From: Lachnospiraceae bacterium
Lineage (GTDB): Bacteria > Bacillota > Clostridia > Lachnospirales > Lachnospiraceae
Length of the DNA stretch: 64,000 nucleotides
Reading direction: 5' to 3'
Assembly (NCBI GenBank): GCA_017622575.1
Contig: JAGAQU010000056.1
Location: 1 to 64,000, forward strand
Shown here one piece after another: positions 7,280 through 15,722 of this stretch. Numbering within the stretch: position 1 is the first letter of the stretch; every line of letters begins with the position of its first letter. Made by a program: the position numbers and the translations under genes. A model generated the notes under the pieces. It saw only the letters and a list, made by a program, of their open reading frames with translations, was not told where the DNA came from and searched no databases.

Positions 7280-8665
7280 CTAATAGTATCCATAGGTCCT
7301 GGTAAGGGTATAGTTATCTCCCATGATTCCTCTCGCCTCAACCTGTGCACGATATTTTTCTACACAAAAATCCATGGAAAAACAGGGATTTCCTGTCAGC
7401 GATCTGATATCCATTTCCATAATATCCATGCTCCGCAGATTTCTTTCCTCCTCGGAAAGAAGCATGATTATACAGGCAAGATACTGTTCATAATTAAGTC
7501 CAATATCCGCTTCCATAATGGAAGGGATTTCACCGGAGATCACCTGATCAATTCCTGTATAAAAACTGTTCTTTTCAAGCGGAACCCTGCCACCGCTTAA
7601 AAGGGACTTTACCTCTGAGAGCGACTCCAGATAAGCACAGGCATAAAGGATGCTCAAGGTTACCGGCAGATGAAATTCCTCTTTTATCTGTACTGCCTGA
7701 AGCGACATGGCTAGAGAGGAAGCTTCCTCATGCAACTTTCCGTTTTCCAGTATGACGGCAGCATTTATCGCAAACCGCCATTTGATCAGTCTGTCTGCAA
7801 CCGCTTTCAAATTTTCATAATCCGAAGGCTCCCCACAGGCTATGTATTCCATCTGAAACAGGAGAACGGAATCTTCTCTGACTTTTCTGTAATTTCCCAT
7901 CTTTTCAAACAGATAAATAAGAAAAAGCTCATTATCTCCCTCTTTCTCGCAGCTTTTGCCTACATTTTCCAATCTTCTTCCGGAAATATAATCACTCTTT
8001 CGTATACGTCCGACTCCGATACCATTCATATCTAAGTTAAGAAGATAAAGGATATCACTGTCCGTCATTCCATAAATGCGGTCTGCCGGATTTCCAAGAG
8101 AAACTTCTACCGGTTCCCCTTTTTCATTTAAAATCCTGGGAAGCTCTATTCCTGCTATCTGTTCCTGCAGAGCACTCCACTCTTCCATTGCATCCCTTTC
8201 ATCAAGACTATCCACATTTTGAAGGTATGAAAAAATTTCTGTTTCTTCTCCCCGGATGTTACTGTCCTGAATATACTTTACTGCCTGATACTTCATGGAA
8301 GCCCCTATTCCCTCCGATGCTACAGCTACTTCCGGTATCGTCACTTTTTCAAGTTCAACATCGATCCATGGTTTCTTGTCTGACTTTATGTTTAAATTAC
8401 GTCTAATATAAAAATCAAGCCTCTCCTCTATATTGGAAACAGAAGGCTTTCTGCCAAGGTAAGATGCATCGATATAGAAAAGATCATATCTTTCCTGAAG
8501 CGCAGTGGAAAACTCTGCAAGAACAGAATTCATCCCTATATCTGTGGCACATTCCAATCTCACTTTTCCTCCGTTTCTGATTGCATTTCCTGTCAAAAAC
8601 AGTACAAAACCAATCAGCGCTGAAAGAGATAATGACAGAAACACGGTCAAATATCCCCTCATCAT
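7280..8665 (-). CDS. DUF5702-type exported protein of the Tad locus
   Basis: A 461-residue protein with one N-terminal membrane segment (GYLTVFLSLSLSALIGFVLF, about 4-25) and a long exported portion. It resembles the DUF5702 proteins found in Lachnospiraceae Tad loci in the place TadG-like pseudopilins hold elsewhere. Its start codon overlaps the stop of the pilin gene (ATGA), so the two are translationally coupled. No enzymatic motif is visible; a structural or assembly role at the cell surface is inferred from context only. Confidence 0.7.
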   Translation of the reverse strand: MMRGYLTVFLSLSLSALIGFVLFLTGNAIRNGGKVRLECATDIGMNSVLAEFSTALQERYDLFYIDASYLGRKPSVSNIEERLDFYIRRNLNIKSDKKPWIDVELEKVTIPEVAVASEGIGASMKYQAVKYIQDSNIRGEETEIFSYLQNVDSLDERDAMEEWSALQEQIAGIELPRILNEKGEPVEVSLGNPADRIYGMTDSDILYLLNLDMNGIGVGRIRKSDYISGRRLENVGKSCEKEGDNELFLIYLFEKMGNYRKVREDSVLLFQMEYIACGEPSDYENLKAVADRLIKWRFAINAAVILENGKLHEEASSLAMSLQAVQIKEEFHLPVTLSILYACAYLESLSEVKSLLSGGRVPLEKNSFYTGIDQVISGEIPSIMEADIGLNYEQYLACIIMLLSEEERNLRSMDIMEMDIRSLTGNPCFSMDFCVEKYRAQVEARGIMGDNYTLTRTYGYY

Positions 8666-8844
8666 GCCAGAATCGCCGCACTGTCAGCAGATATCTTCTG
8701 GAAAACATTTCCCACAAGATCACTGATTTGTGTCTTAAAAATCAACACCAGACCGATCAATACCACAATAATCAGAATCATTTCCACAGTTCCCATTCCC
8801 CGATTGTTTCTCATTATTTTTGTTATTTTCTTCATAAGTTTCAT
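8662..8844 (-). CDS. Flp-family type IVb pilin
   Basis: A 60-residue prepilin with a short basic leader, the processing site NNRG/MGTVE (cleavage after Gly16, glutamate at mature position 5) and a 20-residue hydrophobic helix EMILIIVVLIGLVLIF that forms the pilus core. The mature protein is about 44 residues, normal for Flp. AAGGATG precedes the ATG. It is the only clear major pilin in the locus and is presumably processed by the peptidase at 5975-6388. Confidence 0.9.
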   Translation of the reverse strand: MKLMKKITKIMRNNRGMGTVEMILIIVVLIGLVLIFKTQISDLVGNVFQKISADSAAILA

Positions 8845-8861
8845 CCTTCCTTATTTTTTTA

Positions 8862-10091
8862 TTATGCCGCGAATCCGAAAAAAGCAGGCAGCAGTATCAG
8901 GAACATGACTACAACCAACACCAGCATCATAGGAAACAGCAGTTTTGTGCCTGCTTCCTCTCCTCTTTTTCTTGCCAGGTTTCTTCTCTCCTCCAATGCC
9001 GCATCAGCCTCTTCCGACAGCAACGACAGTATTTTCTCATTCCCCTGTCTCAAATGGGAAATCAGCAGAAAGGAAAGCTTCCTGTATTTCATTTCTCCGC
9101 ATCGTTTTCCCCATTCCCGGTATACCTCACTCTCCGGCATCCCATTCAAAAATCCATAATTGCAGACAAGTATCTCTTCGTATAAAATCTGTGTTTTTCC
9201 ATTCCTTTTCTTTTGCGCCTGATACTCATTTCCTATTCTCAAAAAAGCATTTTTTACATTGAGTCCTGCCCCTATGTAAAGCCCAAGCTTTGAAACAAAT
9301 TCCGGATAGCATCTGTTTAGTTCCCTGCTACGTTTTTGCTCTCTGATTTCTCGATTTCTTTCCCGAAAAACAGGTACACATGCCACACACAAAAAGCTGA
9401 TCAGCAGTGGTATATAGCTGTTATACTTTATCTTCTCTTTCCAGATAACCGCTTCCTCTCCTATTTTTTCCGGAAGAACCATTTCGCTGCTTTCACGGTA
9501 GAGAAAATCATTTTCATACAGTTCCTCCTGCATAGCTGCAAGATACTGCTCCCTTGGTGTCAGAATTACGGGCAGGAGTTTCACTGTCATTTCCTTTTCC
9601 CATTTTTCATCCTCATAAGTGCCTGCCACCTTGAGAGTTATCATTTCTCCCTCTGTAGGCACATTTGCAGTATTCACTTTTCCGTCTGCTCTGATTCTGT
9701 CATGGTTGCTGCTTTGCCAGACAAGCGCAAAAGGATAACCCTCCACTTCTGTCACAAGGTTCAGATCCTTCTGTACTGCCATCAGACTTTCATTTTCTCC
9801 GGCAATGATCTGCGGCAGTTCCTTCAGCAATTGCTCCTTTAAAGCAAGCCGTTCCTCGCTGTTAAAGATTCTCTCTCTTATTTCATAAGTGATCTCACCC
9901 TCCTTTGATTGCGTAATTCCCTTCAGAGTAATCGTATAATTTCCCTCTCCCCATTCGTTTCTGAGCAAATGGGTCCCCTCCACCAGTCTGCCTTTCCTTT
10001 GGCTGCCGAAATGGACACAGACTGAGGATACAATCCCAATTAGAATTATCAAAAACAGATACCTGTTTTTTCTGTTTTTTTGCTGTATCAT
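8862..10091 (-). CDS. TadC-like inner-membrane platform protein with an Ig-like N-terminal domain
   Basis: A 409-residue protein of the type II secretion F family. A first membrane helix (about 11-27) is followed by an exported region of about 145 residues that is not usual for TadC. Within it, VWQSSNHDRIRADGKV followed by a run of beta-prone sequence resembles atrophied bacterial Ig-like domains. After a second helix (about 225-241) comes the cytosolic F domain, and a last helix lies at the C-terminus (LLFPMMLVLVVVMFLIL). TadB and TadC form the platform driven by the TadA ATPase. Confidence is high for the F family and moderate for the Ig-like reading. Confidence 0.82.
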   Translation of the reverse strand: MIQQKNRKNRYLFLIILIGIVSSVCVHFGSQRKGRLVEGTHLLRNEWGEGNYTITLKGITQSKEGEITYEIRERIFNSEERLALKEQLLKELPQIIAGENESLMAVQKDLNLVTEVEGYPFALVWQSSNHDRIRADGKVNTANVPTEGEMITLKVAGTYEDEKWEKEMTVKLLPVILTPREQYLAAMQEELYENDFLYRESSEMVLPEKIGEEAVIWKEKIKYNSYIPLLISFLCVACVPVFRERNREIREQKRSRELNRCYPEFVSKLGLYIGAGLNVKNAFLRIGNEYQAQKKRNGKTQILYEEILVCNYGFLNGMPESEVYREWGKRCGEMKYRKLSFLLISHLRQGNEKILSLLSEEADAALEERRNLARKRGEEAGTKLLFPMMLVLVVVMFLILLPAFFGFAA

Positions 10092-10101
10092 TTTTTCTCC
10101 T

Positions 10102-10869
10102 TTATGTTTCTATCGCTGCTATCTTTATGCCCATGATATAAGCACAAAAATAAATAATAAGGCATACCGTCATAATACTCACACCCTGAAAAGTATGATA
10201 AAATCTGTCAAAATATCCGGGAGAAGAAATACTGATATAAAAGATCAACAGAAAAGGCATAACATTCATAATCTTCTGTTCCAGCTTTCTGGCGCTTAAC
10301 AGAGTTTCTATTTCTTTTCTTGTCTCTGCTCTGTTTTCGATAGTTCTCGACGTTTTCTCCATGACAGCATCAATATTTCCGCTACTTTCTCTGGCAATAT
10401 CAAAAACAGATGCAAACTCCTTGATCTCCTCAATATCACAGGATTCCCCCATCTTTTCCCACAGCTTTGATGCCTTTCTGTTATTGGAAAGTCCTGCTCT
10501 GATTTCCCGCAGCATGAGGCAGATACCACTGTCCCTTCCATATAAATTTTCCATATCCTCATAGCTGTTCAATAAAGCATTTTCCACAGAGTATCCTGCT
10601 TTCTGTCCGGCTACGACAAGGAGAAGCATTTCCTTAAATTGTTGCCTGATCTCCTCTTTTTTTCTGTGAAGCAGATCTTTTCTTTCTATTCGATAAAAGC
10701 ATAACCCCGGAAGAGAAAGGGGAATCAGCGCTACATAGCTTTGATAAAAGCAATAGTCTATCATGGATACTGCAAGGATGCTCTTGCCGATCAAAAATAA
10801 CTCTTCCTTTGCAGAAATTCTGATAAAATGTCTAAATTGATATTCCTGCCGCCTTAAGTTTTCCCTCAT
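10102..10869 (-). CDS. TadB-like type II secretion F-family platform protein
   Basis: A 255-residue protein with two hydrophobic segments near residues 28-60, a central cytosolic F domain (QQFKEMLLLVVAGQKAGYSVENAL and the SGNIDAVMEKTSRTI helix) and C-terminal helices from about 200. It is the second platform subunit beside TadC. Its start lies 38 bases inside the end of tadA and has GGGAGA at a good distance, so the two proteins are translated from overlapping frames. TadC follows after only 10 bases. Confidence 0.85.
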   Translation of the reverse strand: MRENLRRQEYQFRHFIRISAKEELFLIGKSILAVSMIDYCFYQSYVALIPLSLPGLCFYRIERKDLLHRKKEEIRQQFKEMLLLVVAGQKAGYSVENALLNSYEDMENLYGRDSGICLMLREIRAGLSNNRKASKLWEKMGESCDIEEIKEFASVFDIARESSGNIDAVMEKTSRTIENRAETRKEIETLLSARKLEQKIMNVMPFLLIFYISISSPGYFDRFYHTFQGVSIMTVCLIIYFCAYIMGIKIAAIET

Positions 10870-12109
10870 ATTTCAGTTCTCCCATCTTTTTTAATTCTCC
10901 GGACACCCTTCCTCTTTTATCTACTCCCGTCTCAAAAAAGCGAAACAACGTCTGTATCTGCACTTCTTCACCTGCTACCGAGAGGGGCTCCGCTATTTCC
11001 AGCACTCTTCTGCTTCCGTCTCGAAGTCTTCCAAGATGGATCATTAAATCAAATCCGGATACTATCTGCTTTCTGATGGCATTTAGAGGAAGATCCATTC
11101 CCATTAGCACCATGGTTTCCAGACGGCTTACCACATCACGCACACTGTTTGCATGTACCGTGGTCATCCCATAATGCCCTACATTCACACTTTGGAGCAT
11201 GTCCACCGCTTCTTTTCCACGAACCTCTCCCACAATCAGGCGCGATGGTCTCATGCGAAGAGATGCTTTGATCAAATCACGTATGGTAATTTCACGACAT
11301 CCGTCCACGTTGGCATTGCGTGTTTCAAGTCTTACCAGATTAGACAGATTCTGAAGCTGAAGCTCCGCGGAGTCTTCGATGGTAATTACTCTTTCCGTCT
11401 CCGGAATAAATCCGGACAGCACATTTAAAAATGTAGTTTTGCCGCTTCCTGTTCCTCCGCTGACTAAAATGTTATATCCCGCCTGCACCATTTTTTTCAG
11501 AAACTCCGCCGCTTCCTGCGTAATAGAGTTCATGGAAACGAGTTGCTCCATGGTAATAGCTTCTCTTGGAAAACGTCTGATGGTAAGAATGGGCCCATTT
11601 AACGCTATGGGTGCAAGAACAGCGCTGACTCTCGATCCATCTTTAAGCCTGGCATCCACAATCGGAGACGCTTCGTTGATTACTCTGTTACACCTTGAGA
11701 CAATTTGTTGAATCACATGATTCAATTTTTCTTCAGACTCAAAAGAAACCGAGAGCTGACTGATTTTTCCTTCCTTTTCCACAAAAATTGGTGTTGTACC
11801 GTTTACCATAATTTCCGTAATTTCGGGATCATCAATCAGATCCTGTAAAATTCCAAGCTCTCTGATCGTATGATAAATTTCCTTTCTTAACGTAGCCTTT
11901 GTGTCAAGTGTCAGATGTCTTGCTTTCCCTTCTTTTGAAATCTCTTCATCAATCAACTCTCTGACCTCTTCCTCGCTCATCTGTCTCGAAAGGTCCATTC
12001 GTCCTATAATACTCTCTTGCAAAAGTGCCATATTATCTGCAGGCACTCTGCTCTGCCCCAAAGAGGTCAGGGAACACTTCTTTTTTGATATATCCTGCCA
12101 GGTCTCCAT
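10832..12109 (-). CDS. tadA: TadA/CpaF secretion ATPase
   Basis: A 425-residue hexameric ATPase of the type II/IV secretion superfamily that powers Flp pilus assembly. The N-terminal region (about 60-150) carries the conserved DDPEITEIMVNG, the Walker A motif SGGTGSGKTT is at about 217-226, and RLIVGEVRG forms the Walker B region near 295. The length is normal. The ATG at 12109 has GAGGA before it but overlaps the upstream tadZ-like gene by 77 bases; a downstream ATG near 12031 would avoid the overlap but lacks a clear ribosome site. Confidence 0.93.
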   Translation of the reverse strand: METWQDISKKKCSLTSLGQSRVPADNMALLQESIIGRMDLSRQMSEEEVRELIDEEISKEGKARHLTLDTKATLRKEIYHTIRELGILQDLIDDPEITEIMVNGTTPIFVEKEGKISQLSVSFESEEKLNHVIQQIVSRCNRVINEASPIVDARLKDGSRVSAVLAPIALNGPILTIRRFPREAITMEQLVSMNSITQEAAEFLKKMVQAGYNILVSGGTGSGKTTFLNVLSGFIPETERVITIEDSAELQLQNLSNLVRLETRNANVDGCREITIRDLIKASLRMRPSRLIVGEVRGKEAVDMLQSVNVGHYGMTTVHANSVRDVVSRLETMVLMGMDLPLNAIRKQIVSGFDLMIHLGRLRDGSRRVLEIAEPLSVAGEEVQIQTLFRFFETGVDKRGRVSGELKKMGELKYEGKLKAAGISI

Positions 12110-13088
12110 ATGTCAGTTCCTCAAATTGTAACGGAAGCTTTCTGAACACAGGAAGTTCCCATTTTCTTGTTTTACTTGCAATGTCTCCATATTGCATGCT
12201 CTCCAACGCTTTTTCATACTGTTCAATCTTGGCTGTTGCAAGAGGATCCTCCCGAACAATGGTATAAATATGGTCACAGTTTTTTAAAACCTCCCAAAGA
12301 TCCAAAAGACTGTCAGACAGATCCAATATCAGGAATTCATATTCCGTTACCTTTTCAATTTCCCTGAAAAGATCCACCCAGCCTGTTCCTCTGATGCCTC
12401 CCAGACTTTGATAGACATCTGCCGGCGGGATAAAATCCAGCCCCCCCACTGTCTCAATCATGCTTTTCATCTGATAAAACAGCTTTTCCCTGGCACAGCT
12501 GAAATAATAGGCCAGATCTGAAATATCACTTTTAAATTCCCGATTCAGCATTCTACCTAGTCCTGAATATGCTTCAAAATTTAAATAAAGGGTTTTGTAA
12601 TGACGGGCAAGCATCTGCCCCAAAGTCAATGAAAATGTGGTTTGAAGACACCTTCCTACAGGTGTATAGACTCCAATGATACTCATATTTCTGCTGCCGG
12701 TTCGAAGAACCGTTCCGGCATCCTGTGCTTTTTGTGTGTAGTACTCCATCACTTCCCTTATAATATTTTCACCGGATTGGTATTTGTTAATGTGACACAG
12801 GGTTTTGTTTAAAATATTTCCGTTTTCACTGAGAATGATGATATGCGGTATTTTCAATTTCTCAATCTTTTTTTGATATGCGTTTTCTGATATGAGCAGA
12901 CACTCAATCTCTTCCTTTTCCGCATAAGGAAAAAACTTGTCCTCTCTTGTAAAGACATGGACCTCAAACGGAATATCCTCTTTGTTGCTGATAAAGTCCA
13001 TAAGGCGATAGACATAGCTCTCCTCGCCATCAAAAATCGCAAGGATTCTCTTATCCAATAATTCCCCTTTCTGCTTTTGTGTTAACAT
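12033..13088 (-). CDS. TadZ/CpaE-like P-loop protein with degenerate Walker A
   Basis: A 351-residue protein at the head of the Tad operon. The first 110 residues have a receiver-like alternation of strands and helices (ILAIFDGEE, PHIIILSENG), and residues from about 134 resemble a MinD/ParA-type fold as in TadZ/CpaE. The expected deviant Walker A is replaced by GVYTPVGRCLQTTF, which lacks the usual signature lysines, while a Walker B-like EFLILDLSDS is kept. TadZ proteins localise the pilus machine to a pole. Nucleotide binding is doubtful from the sequence alone. Confidence 0.72.
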   Translation of the reverse strand: MLTQKQKGELLDKRILAIFDGEESYVYRLMDFISNKEDIPFEVHVFTREDKFFPYAEKEEIECLLISENAYQKKIEKLKIPHIIILSENGNILNKTLCHINKYQSGENIIREVMEYYTQKAQDAGTVLRTGSRNMSIIGVYTPVGRCLQTTFSLTLGQMLARHYKTLYLNFEAYSGLGRMLNREFKSDISDLAYYFSCAREKLFYQMKSMIETVGGLDFIPPADVYQSLGGIRGTGWVDLFREIEKVTEYEFLILDLSDSLLDLWEVLKNCDHIYTIVREDPLATAKIEQYEKALESMQYGDIASKTRKWELPVFRKLPLQFEELTYGDLAGYIKKEVFPDLFGAEQSACR

Positions 13089-13213
13089 GTCAAGCTGCGT
13101 ATTTTAAAAATGGTTGTTTGAAAATCCGGAAAGAAACTTTCCAATGACCTTCTAAATGAATGTAAACATTCTGATAAAGATAAATAAAAGACTGTCTTTC
13201 GTTTGTAATGTGA

Positions 13214-13242
13214 ATTATAATTAAGATTTTCCTGTTTGTAAA
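13214..13242 (-). promoter_or_regulatory. Promoter of the Tad operon
   Basis: On the minus strand TTTACA (13237-13242), 17 bases, TATAAT (13214-13219). It leaves a leader of about 120 bases before the tadZ-like ATG at 13088. The 13089-13367 intergenic region is otherwise AT-rich and I see no other structure in it. Confidence 0.75.
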
Positions 13243-13367
13243 GTAGTTGATGGCAATTTTTTTAACTTTGGTACATTTCTACAAAATTTTCCTGTTTTAT
13301 TTTATTCCAAATCCTGAAACTCCTTGCAAATACTGGCTTTATCCGCATTTTAAAAATCACCAAAAAA

Positions 13368-13640
13368 TCATAAAACCATATAGAAACCTATGCCGTAAAG
13401 CATAAAAATACCGGGTACTCCAAGAAATCCGGATACACAAAATGTAAGGAGATTGTAACCCATATTAAGTCCCGGCATCCACCCGGCAAGAAAATAATTT
13501 CCAAAATAGATCAGCATCATCCCCAGAATGCCCCTTAAAACAAAGTTGATGATCATCTCCACATGTTTTCTGAAAATTCCCAGCAAAAGTACCGCTGCAA
13601 GAGCTGCTGCTATCCACAAAATACCGCTGTATGTGCTCAT
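13368..13640 (-). CDS. bofA: BofA-family pro-sigma-K processing inhibitor
   Basis: A 90-residue membrane protein with three hydrophobic segments and the family-typical C-terminal GFLGVPGIFMLYGIG. In Bacillus, BofA holds the SpoIVFB protease inactive in the mother-cell membrane until the forespore signals. I start at 13640, where AAGGATG precedes the ATG; a longer frame to 13802 runs over the promoter region. A CATATATTA just upstream fits the -10 of mother-cell sigma factors, but the -35 is weak. Its presence suggests a sporulating lineage, not proof of sporulation. Confidence 0.8.
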   Translation of the reverse strand: MSTYSGILWIAAALAAVLLLGIFRKHVEMIINFVLRGILGMMLIYFGNYFLAGWMPGLNMGYNLLTFCVSGFLGVPGIFMLYGIGFYMVL

Positions 13641-13830
13641 TCGTCCACATCCTTTTCTTTTCAATCTAATATATGTCCACACTTGCAAAAAATTACCCTT
13701 TTCCCCCTGCTTTGAATAAAGATTCTCATTTTTGCTTATACTTCGAATAAAAGGAAATAATTGGATAGTAAATGAATATGATGTAGAAAAACACTCCTGC
13801 ATTACATAAAAGGAATGGAGGTAATCACTT

Positions 13831-14133
13831 ATGAAAATGTATTTTGGATTTTCATCGCATACAAACCGTACTCTTTCTGAAAAAGAAATTGAGAGAAATG
13901 CTCTTCTCTCTGACCTGGAGCAGACAAAAAAAGCCCTGGAAATAGCTTATGCGGGCTTTGACAATGTAACAGAACCTGATCTGATCGACTGTTATATTTA
14001 TGAAGTGAATTCTGTGCTGAAACGCTATAAATTTTTAATGGAACAGGCAGCACACATTCTGGTGCTGCCTGAAGAAAACGAAAATGTTGCATCCCTAAAC
14101 GCGGAAACCCCTGCTGCTTCCCTGATCGGCTAA
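13831..14133 (+). CDS. DUF2508-family protein (YaaL-like)
   Basis: A 100-residue soluble protein rich in Glu and Lys, with EKEIERNALLSDLEQTKKALEIAYAGFDNVTEPDLIDCYIYE matching the DUF2508 family in its EPDLIDCYIYE block. B. subtilis carries the family member yaaL next to bofA in the same direction; here the two genes are divergent. Function is unknown. GGAGG lies nine bases before the ATG. The last 39 bases overlap the end of the convergent fliS. Confidence 0.82.
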   Translation: MKMYFGFSSHTNRTLSEKEIERNALLSDLEQTKKALEIAYAGFDNVTEPDLIDCYIYEVNSVLKRYKFLMEQAAHILVLPEENENVASLNAETPAASLIG

Positions 14134-14571
14134 GCTTTCATTCAGGTTGTTTCTGCCATAAGTAAGTCCCGCGTAGACGGTCTGCGTGTTTGCCATAACT
14201 GGTGATGATTCATCCTGCTTACTGACAGTTTCATAGGCAGCATGCAGTTTTGACATGATTTCTTCCACATGAGCAAGCTCCGTTCTGCTGTTTCTTAAAT
14301 CCGCCCTTGTCAATTCTCTGTCAGAATAAACATAAAGCTGCATCAGATTTTCTGCAACAGGATATTCCAGATGAAGGGATGCCATAAGCTCATGCAGGCA
14401 TCCTTTTGCATTTTTAATTCCCTTTCGAAAAGATTCCTGATCTCCGGCTTCATTCGCCTGCCTGGCCTCTTCAATATAGACAAGCATCATTTCATAGAGA
14501 ATCACCACAAGACGCGTTTTGTTTGCCTGGGATATTTTCAATGTAAACTGCTGTTTTAGTTCACTGGTCAT
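14095..14571 (-). CDS. fliS: FliS flagellin export chaperone
   Basis: A protein of about 158 residues, nearly all helical. The N-terminal QANKTRLVVILYEMMLVYIEEA and the central NAKGCLHELMASLHLEYP followed by ENLMQLYVYSDREL match FliS, which binds the flagellin C-terminus and prevents premature polymerisation. I start at 14571 because GAGGG precedes that ATG by about eight bases; the frame can be extended by eight codons. It follows the flagellin gene by 32 bases, a natural pairing. Its C-terminal tail is longer than in most FliS proteins and probably disordered. Confidence 0.85.
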   Translation of the reverse strand: MTSELKQQFTLKISQANKTRLVVILYEMMLVYIEEARQANEAGDQESFRKGIKNAKGCLHELMASLHLEYPVAENLMQLYVYSDRELTRADLRNSRTELAHVEEIMSKLHAAYETVSKQDESSPVMANTQTVYAGLTYGRNNLNESLADQGSSRGFRV

Positions 14572-14603
14572 ACTCATTCCCTCTATTTCTTCCAAATCAA
14601 AGA

Positions 14604-15722
14604 TTACTGTAACAGCTGAAGTACCTGGGAAGGTCTCTCGTTTGCCTGGGCCAACATGGAGGTACTAGCCTGAGAAAGAATCTGAAGGGTCGTATATTCT
14701 GTCATCTCTTCTGCCATATCTACATCCATGATACGGGAGTAAGCAGCTGTCATGTTCTCCGATGAAATGTCCAGACTACTGATGGTGTGCTCCAGGCGGT
14801 TCTGATAAGCACCGAGTCCGCTCCTTGCATTGGAAATATACTTGATAGCATTATCCACCTGATCGATTGCCTTCTGTGCACCCTCCTCAGTGGTCAGATC
14901 CAGAGAGGTAATCCCCATATTTTCTGCATTGATTTTGGGAATACGGATGCCAAGCTGTTGTCCTTCATTGGCACCGATCTGCATATCCATGGCACCGAAT
15001 CCGGTCAGATCCAGTGATAATGGCTGGGAGGAAGCATCAATCTTAGCAGTGATATCTTTCATCTTCAGTTTCAATTCAAATCCCTGATCTCCGGTAATTG
15101 TGACAATGCTTCCGTCCGCCTGCGTGATTTTGGCATTGCTGCCGGAAGGACCGGAGAGCGTAATCTTGGAGTTAACCGTATCAAGATTACCCTCTGCATC
15201 GAACTTTACTTCAAGCTCACTGATCTCATATTTTCCCGCCTTCACATCATCACCGTAATAGGCAACCTTGATATCCGCTTCTGATGTATAACCCTTTAAA
15301 TCAAAGGAACCGTCTAAAATCTTCTGTCCGTTAAATTCTGCTTCGTTGGCAATTCTTTCAATTTCATCCTTGAGCTGCTGTGCTTCATCATCAATCAGTT
15401 TCCTGTCCTCATCTGTCAGTGTCCCCGTACTTGATTTTACGGAAAGCTCATTGATCCTCTGAAGCATATCATGAATCTCGGCCATGGTTCCATCCGCAAT
15501 CTCAATGATGGATACGCCATCACTGGCATTGTTTGTGGCAACACTGAGCCCCTCAATCTGGGCATTCATTCTCTTGGACATGGCAAGCCCTGATGGGTTG
15601 TCTTTTGCGTTTACGATCTTGAGACCTGATGAAAGTCTTGCCAGCGACACTGATAATTTATTGTCATTTTTTGTCAACGAATTGTTGGCGATCACTGCCG
15701 ATGCATTAAAACTGATTCTCAT
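14604..15722 (-). CDS. Flagellin
   Basis: A 372-residue flagellin with conserved D0/D1 terminal helices: LARLSSGLKIVNAKDNPSGL near residues 27-46, NNASDGVSIIEIADG, and the C-terminal half ending MLAQANERPSQVLQLLQ. The central variable domain (about 140-275) is short and beta-rich, with no visible glycosylation tract. The start codon overlaps the stop of the DUF6240 gene by four bases (ATGA), so expression is coupled to it and to the sigma-28-type promoter at 18808-18835. FliS is encoded directly downstream. Confidence 0.95.
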   Translation of the reverse strand: MRISFNASAVIANNSLTKNDNKLSVSLARLSSGLKIVNAKDNPSGLAMSKRMNAQIEGLSVATNNASDGVSIIEIADGTMAEIHDMLQRINELSVKSSTGTLTDEDRKLIDDEAQQLKDEIERIANEAEFNGQKILDGSFDLKGYTSEADIKVAYYGDDVKAGKYEISELEVKFDAEGNLDTVNSKITLSGPSGSNAKITQADGSIVTITGDQGFELKLKMKDITAKIDASSQPLSLDLTGFGAMDMQIGANEGQQLGIRIPKINAENMGITSLDLTTEEGAQKAIDQVDNAIKYISNARSGLGAYQNRLEHTISSLDISSENMTAAYSRIMDVDMAEEMTEYTTLQILSQASTSMLAQANERPSQVLQLLQ

